Source: Bacillota bacterium (lineage in GTDB: Bacteria > Bacillota > UBA4882 > UBA8346). Taken from it: DNA of 64,000 bases. A model generated the notes under the pieces. The model was not told where the DNA came from and did no database searches. It worked only from the letters and a program-made list of their open reading frames with translations. The translations under genes were made by a program, and so were the position numbers. Of the stretch, positions 60,525 to 64,000 are shown in pieces; the first letter of the stretch is position 1, and every line of letters starts with the position of its first letter. The stretch covers positions 1 to 64,000 of the forward strand of contig JAEZCE010000020.1 of assembly GCA_023429995.1 (NCBI GenBank), in the 5' to 3' direction.

Positions 60525-61286
60525 ATGGATTTAAAGTTAGCATATTTCTATCCCACGCTCATGAATTTATACGGGGACCGGGGGAATGTTCAAACATTAG
60601 TAGAACGTTGCCGTTGGCGTGGAATTAACTTACAGATAACAGAAATAGGAATTGGCGATATTACGAATTTCAGTGGATTTGATTTGGCTTTTTTTGGCGG
60701 CGGACAGGATAAAGAGCAATTCAAAATAGGTGAAGATCTGCTAACGACCAAAGCTGAAAATTTAAAATCCGCTATTGAAGATGGTTTGGTAATGCTTAAT
60801 GTATGCGGCGGATATCAATTATTAGGGGAGTATTACCGTCCGCTTCAAGGAACCATTTTGAAGGGCCTCTCAATCCTAGATATGAGGACTGAAGGAGGCA
60901 ATGTGAGAGCCATTGGCAATATGATTGCAGAAGCACTGTTGGAAGCGGGGCAAAAAATGCTATTGGTGGGTTTTGAAAACCATTCCGGGCGAACTTTTTT
61001 AGGAGGTCGCTGTACTTCTTTAGCTACAGTTATTAAAGGCTTTGGAAATAATGGAGAAGATCATTCCGAAGGCGCACGATATTTAAACTGTTTCGGTTGT
61101 TATTTGCATGGGCCGCTATTGCCTAAAAATCCCGGTTTTGCTGATTATTTAATTTCCTTGGCGCTAAAACGCAAGTACGGTAAAGCGGATTTAATGCCAT
61201 TAGAAGACATATTGGAAAACCAAACGCGGGACTATGTAATAAAACGCGTGGGGAAACGTTCTTTTTTAAAAGGTAAAAGGTTATGA
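60525..61286 (+). CDS. gatD: Lipid II isoglutaminyl synthase, glutaminase subunit GatD
   Basis: 253 residues from ATG 60525, after GGGG at six bases. Class I glutamine amidotransferase: YPTLMNLYGDRGNVQTL at the start, FFGGGQDKEQ, nucleophile Cys in VMLNVCGGYQLLGEYY near residue 95, GFENHSGRTFLG, and the late His in YLHGPLLPKNPGFADYL. It feeds ammonia to MurT for amidation of D-Glu in lipid II. The ATG of murT overlaps its stop (ATGA). The gene order gatD-murT is the reverse of the staphylococcal murT-gatD. Confidence 0.9.
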   Translation: MDLKLAYFYPTLMNLYGDRGNVQTLVERCRWRGINLQITEIGIGDITNFSGFDLAFFGGGQDKEQFKIGEDLLTTKAENLKSAIEDGLVMLNVCGGYQLLGEYYRPLQGTILKGLSILDMRTEGGNVRAIGNMIAEALLEAGQKMLLVGFENHSGRTFLGGRCTSLATVIKGFGNNGEDHSEGARYLNCFGCYLHGPLLPKNPGFADYLISLALKRKYGKADLMPLEDILENQTRDYVIKRVGKRSFLKGKRL

Positions 61287-62626
61287 ATCGAAAAAAGAAA
61301 TTATTTATTTTAATATCTGCTACCCTCATTGTTCGTCTGGTATATAATCTTTCAAGATATTTTAACTTTGGTGAAGGAAGTAATATTCCAGGGAAAATAG
61401 CAATGCGAGTCTTTCCTGATATCCTTGCCGCTCAGGTTCCTCGCTTTAAAAAGGGATGGATTATGATTACCGGCACCAATGGGAAGACCACAACAACGAA
61501 AGTTTTGGTTGAACTGATGCGAGAATTGGGTTATCGGGTTTGTACCAATTCCCGCGGAGCAAATTTAGTATCAGGTATTGTAACTAGTTTGTTGCTTACC
61601 GATACAAAGCCCAATGAAGAATATATGGCGGATTATGCCGTTTTTGAAATTGATGAAGCAGTGTTGATTAAATCCTTTGAATTATTTAGACCAAAGATTC
61701 TCGTAGTGACTAACTTTTCTCGCGATCAATTAGACAGGTATGGCGAAGTCGATTCGAATGTAAACCGCATTATGGAAATCCTCCGCAATACGGGAAGTGA
61801 TTGTAAAGTCATTCTTAACGGGAACGACCCGAATGTTGCCCGGATTGGTTGCGTAGTTAAGCCTGATGATCGTTTTTATTTTGGGGTCCGTCAAATCGAT
61901 AATTCATTGGATGCCGGTTTGTTGGTGGAGCAAGATACCGGAATTGGATTGGAAACGATGGACCGTCCGGAGCTCAATCTTTGGGCTGAAGATATTCAAA
62001 CTGATTTTTTAAGCGGCAGCCATTTTAAAATGCTGTTTGAAAATCGTAAGATAAATATCGCTCTTCAACTGCCCGGAGTTTTTAACATTCAGAATGTTTT
62101 GGCCGCCATATCAGTCTGTTTATCAATTGGCATTGATTTGGACAAGATCACGCCGCTTTTGAGCAAAATAAAGTCAAGTTATGGCCGGAGCGAGCATTTT
62201 TGTTTTCAAGGTCATTCCATTTATTTGTTTTTGGTAAAAAATCCAGTGGGCTTTAATCATATTATTCAATTATTAAATCAAGCCCGCGGACCAAAACGGA
62301 TTTTATTTTTGCTCAATGATTTGATTGCAGACGGCACGGATGTATCATGGATATGGGATGTAGCATTGGAAAATCTATGGAAGATAAGAGAAATTAAAGA
62401 GATTGCTACCAGTGGCACGAGGGCTGGTGATATGGCTTTACGGGTAAAATATGCCAATCCCCCCGATTTTTCTTTAAGTGTTGATTATAGTCCCAGACGC
62501 GCCTTTAAAGAATTGATAGAGCGGATGGAGGATAAGGAAGAGTTACTGATATTGGCGAATTATACTGCAATGATTGGATTCCGTCCTTATCTTTTAAAAA
62601 TTAGTTCTCGGAAAAAGAATGGATGA
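61283..62626 (+). CDS. murT: Lipid II isoglutaminyl synthase, ligase subunit MurT (no zinc ribbon)
   Basis: 447 residues. Mur-ligase ATPase with GTNGKTTTTKVLVELM near residue 65, FEIDEAVL, TNFSRDQLDRYGEVD and the C-terminal DUF1727 (LNDLIADGTDVSWIWDV, ATSGTRAGDMALRVKYA). The N-terminus has a hydrophobic stretch (LFILISATLIVRLVYNL). The Cys4 zinc ribbon that staphylococcal MurT carries in its middle domain is missing: the segment after FYFGVRQ holds no CxxC pair. Amidates the stem-peptide D-Glu together with GatD. Confidence 0.87.
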   Translation: MNRKKKLFILISATLIVRLVYNLSRYFNFGEGSNIPGKIAMRVFPDILAAQVPRFKKGWIMITGTNGKTTTTKVLVELMRELGYRVCTNSRGANLVSGIVTSLLLTDTKPNEEYMADYAVFEIDEAVLIKSFELFRPKILVVTNFSRDQLDRYGEVDSNVNRIMEILRNTGSDCKVILNGNDPNVARIGCVVKPDDRFYFGVRQIDNSLDAGLLVEQDTGIGLETMDRPELNLWAEDIQTDFLSGSHFKMLFENRKINIALQLPGVFNIQNVLAAISVCLSIGIDLDKITPLLSKIKSSYGRSEHFCFQGHSIYLFLVKNPVGFNHIIQLLNQARGPKRILFLLNDLIADGTDVSWIWDVALENLWKIREIKEIATSGTRAGDMALRVKYANPPDFSLSVDYSPRRAFKELIERMEDKEELLILANYTAMIGFRPYLLKISSRKKNG

Positions 62627-62674
62627 TGCAGGGAGCAGAGCGTTACCAATATGTTTTGTTTTGATTTATTAGGC

Positions 62675-62696
62675 GCTCCCGTTGGGAGCTTTTTTT
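62675..62696 (+). terminator. Terminator of gatD-murT
   Basis: GCTCCC-GTT-GGGAGC followed by seven T. Confidence 0.88.
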
Positions 62697-62777
62697 GAAT
62701 GAAAATGTGTTATCATAGGGTATCGACTATTTATTTTAATGAATGAGTAAGTTCAGAAAAGAATAGGAGAAAATTTC

Positions 62778-64000
62778 GTGGGAGCGGAAGTCAAACTCAA
62801 ACGGAGCAAAGATAGAACATTTAGTATTGCTTTGGTCGAAATTCGGAACCAGTTGGCATTTATTAATGCTTGTCTGATACTGAGTGCTCTTGGATTCCAT
62901 GGCAACCAAGGGGATTATATTATCACGGGTATTTATTTAGTCTTCAACTTGTTTTGTTGGTTGGTGCGTCCTTTGAAACGACTTACTACACAGTCTTTTC
63001 GCTATATAATTTTATTGATGGATTTGGTTGTTACAAGTTATATGATCATGAGAACCGGGGGAGTTGCCAGTAACCTTTATCCATTTTTGTTTATTCCGGT
63101 GATCTTATCAATTATGTATTACCGGTACATTGGAATTCTTCTTTGTTGTACAATCATGTCAGGTATTATGATTACCACAGCCTTTTTTTCCGGCACTTTA
63201 GTTTGGGATATGGCCGAGCCTTTAGGAATTAGGATTTCTTATCTTTATTTGACGGGTCTCATCGGCGGTTATTTATTTAAGCAAACGTACTCTGTAAAAG
63301 AAGAACTATCAAAGACTTTAACACGATGGAATATTGATTTGCAACGTTTAAATATTTTTTCTCAGGAAGTGACAGCCAGTTCCGACTTGGATGAAATTTT
63401 CAATCAGATTACCAAGACAATCCGTCAGACCAGTATTGCTCAAATGATTGCGTTGCTGTTGTTTGACGGAGAAATCTTAAAAATATATGATACGGAAGGG
63501 TGGGACGATACCTGGATTGATCAATATAACCAAAATCCTTTTAATAAACAAAGTCTTACGTTAGCCCCGATTATTATCTTTAAAGAACCCTTATTGTGCA
63601 CTAATATTCGAAAACATCCTGAGTTAGTGCGGATTTTTAGCGGAATTCCTATCGAATCCTTATTTGCCTTTCCACTTATCATCAGTGGAGAAGTACTTGG
63701 AATGCTCATTGTCGGCAGCGAGAAAAGCCGTGTTTTGGGTGAGCAGGAAAAACAAATATTGACGAGTATCACCAACCAAGCGAGTATTGCGATTCAAAAC
63801 ATCTTGACCATTACGACAGAAAAACGCAAAGCGGATACGGACGGGTTGACCGGACTTTATAACCGCCGTTATTTTAATGAACAAATCGAGTGGCTTGTTG
63901 ATCGGGCATTGGAACAGGATCTGCCTTTGTCACTGATATTAATGGATATCGATAATTTCAAAAAATATAATGATACTTACGGTCATCCGGCGGGAGATCA
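62778..64000 (+). CDS. Membrane GAF-GGDEF diguanylate cyclase (partial, cut by window end)
   Basis: Open from GTG 62778 (AGGAG eight bases upstream) to the last base, about 407 residues, with no stop. Residues 25-165 hold five to six membrane helices (LAFINACLILSALGF; FRYIILLMDLVVTSYMIM; LYPFLFIPVILSIMY; LTGLIGGYLF). A coiled linker and a GAF domain (about 195-345: TASSDLDEIFNQITKTIRQ to VLGMLIVGSE) follow, and a GGDEF domain begins at RKADTDGLTGLYNRRYF with LILMDIDNFKKYNDTYGH. The catalytic GGDEF box itself lies past the window. Likely makes c-di-GMP for receptors such as the PilZ protein at 58.5 kb. Confidence 0.9.
   Translation, partial: MGAEVKLKRSKDRTFSIALVEIRNQLAFINACLILSALGFHGNQGDYIITGIYLVFNLFCWLVRPLKRLTTQSFRYIILLMDLVVTSYMIMRTGGVASNLYPFLFIPVILSIMYYRYIGILLCCTIMSGIMITTAFFSGTLVWDMAEPLGIRISYLYLTGLIGGYLFKQTYSVKEELSKTLTRWNIDLQRLNIFSQEVTASSDLDEIFNQITKTIRQTSIAQMIALLLFDGEILKIYDTEGWDDTWIDQYNQNPFNKQSLTLAPIIIFKEPLLCTNIRKHPELVRIFSGIPIESLFAFPLIISGEVLGMLIVGSEKSRVLGEQEKQILTSITNQASIAIQNILTITTEKRKADTDGLTGLYNRRYFNEQIEWLVDRALEQDLPLSLILMDIDNFKKYNDTYGHPAGD

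Overview
The window reads as a chromosomal stretch of a spore-forming Firmicute of the Clostridia or Limnochordia kind. The species cannot be told from sequence reading alone. The grounds are: the gene order maf-radC-mreBCD-mrdA-minCDE-rodA; a YlmC/YmxH sporulation-type protein; a LysM protein resembling spore-coat proteins; the MurT/GatD pair; a T-box leader; strong Shine-Dalgarno sites with frequent TTG and GTG starts; and sigma-A promoters of TTGACA-17-TATAAT type. No rRNA, CRISPR array or intact insertion sequence was seen. There are two tRNAs, tRNA-Leu(CAA) and tRNA-His(GTG).

Layout. 1-9.4 kb: a U32 peptidase-family protein; a patch of small secreted or broken genes, including a possible two-frame phage-like relic and a small gene with one in-frame stop; tRNA-Leu; YigZ; an FAD dehydrogenase; an RlmI-like methyltransferase; a radical SAM protein. 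9.7-21.4 kb: one catabolic locus. It begins with an NtrC-type regulator that lacks the GAFTGA loop. Then come diaminopropionate ammonia-lyase, a YgeY-type M20 hydrolase, a complete ECF transporter (S, T, A, A'), a hydantoin-racemase-like protein, a dihydropyrimidinase/hydantoinase and a D-aminoacylase. The genes fit import and breakdown of a cyclic ureide or N-acylated amino acid, ending in pyruvate and ammonia if 2,3-diaminopropionate is the last intermediate. 21.7 kb holds a 42-bp tandem repeat. 22-25.7 kb: a MarR regulator with repeated operator-like palindromes, two flavodoxin-fold reductases and a DHA2-type efflux pump. 26-27.5 kb: a GH13 amylase.

27.7-36.8 kb: a second accessory locus behind a consensus promoter. 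It encodes an ion-transporter-type permease, a hydantoinase/oxoprolinase A-type ATPase, an HExxH protein, an FAD oxidoreductase, a ROK regulator, a PfkB kinase and a double-SIS protein. I know of no described pathway with this set. 36.9-41.4 kb: tRNA-His, a half-size GDT1 protein, YmxH, a PHP phosphatase, a phenylalanine-type T-box before aroF, a zinc-ribbon protein and YjbQ.

41.4-51 kb: the cell-shape and division block (maf, radC, mreBCD, mrdA, minCDE, rodA), then a NUDIX hydrolase. 51-64 kb: a GT39-type membrane glycosyltransferase, GTP-dependent PEP carboxykinase, a divergent tubulin/FtsZ-superfamily protein, a cupin, an SDR with Phe in place of the catalytic Tyr, a PilZ protein, a LysM protein, gatD-murT (MurT without its usual Cys4 zinc ribbon), and a membrane GAF-GGDEF protein cut by the window end. 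The most promising leads are the two catabolic loci and the tubulin-like gene.
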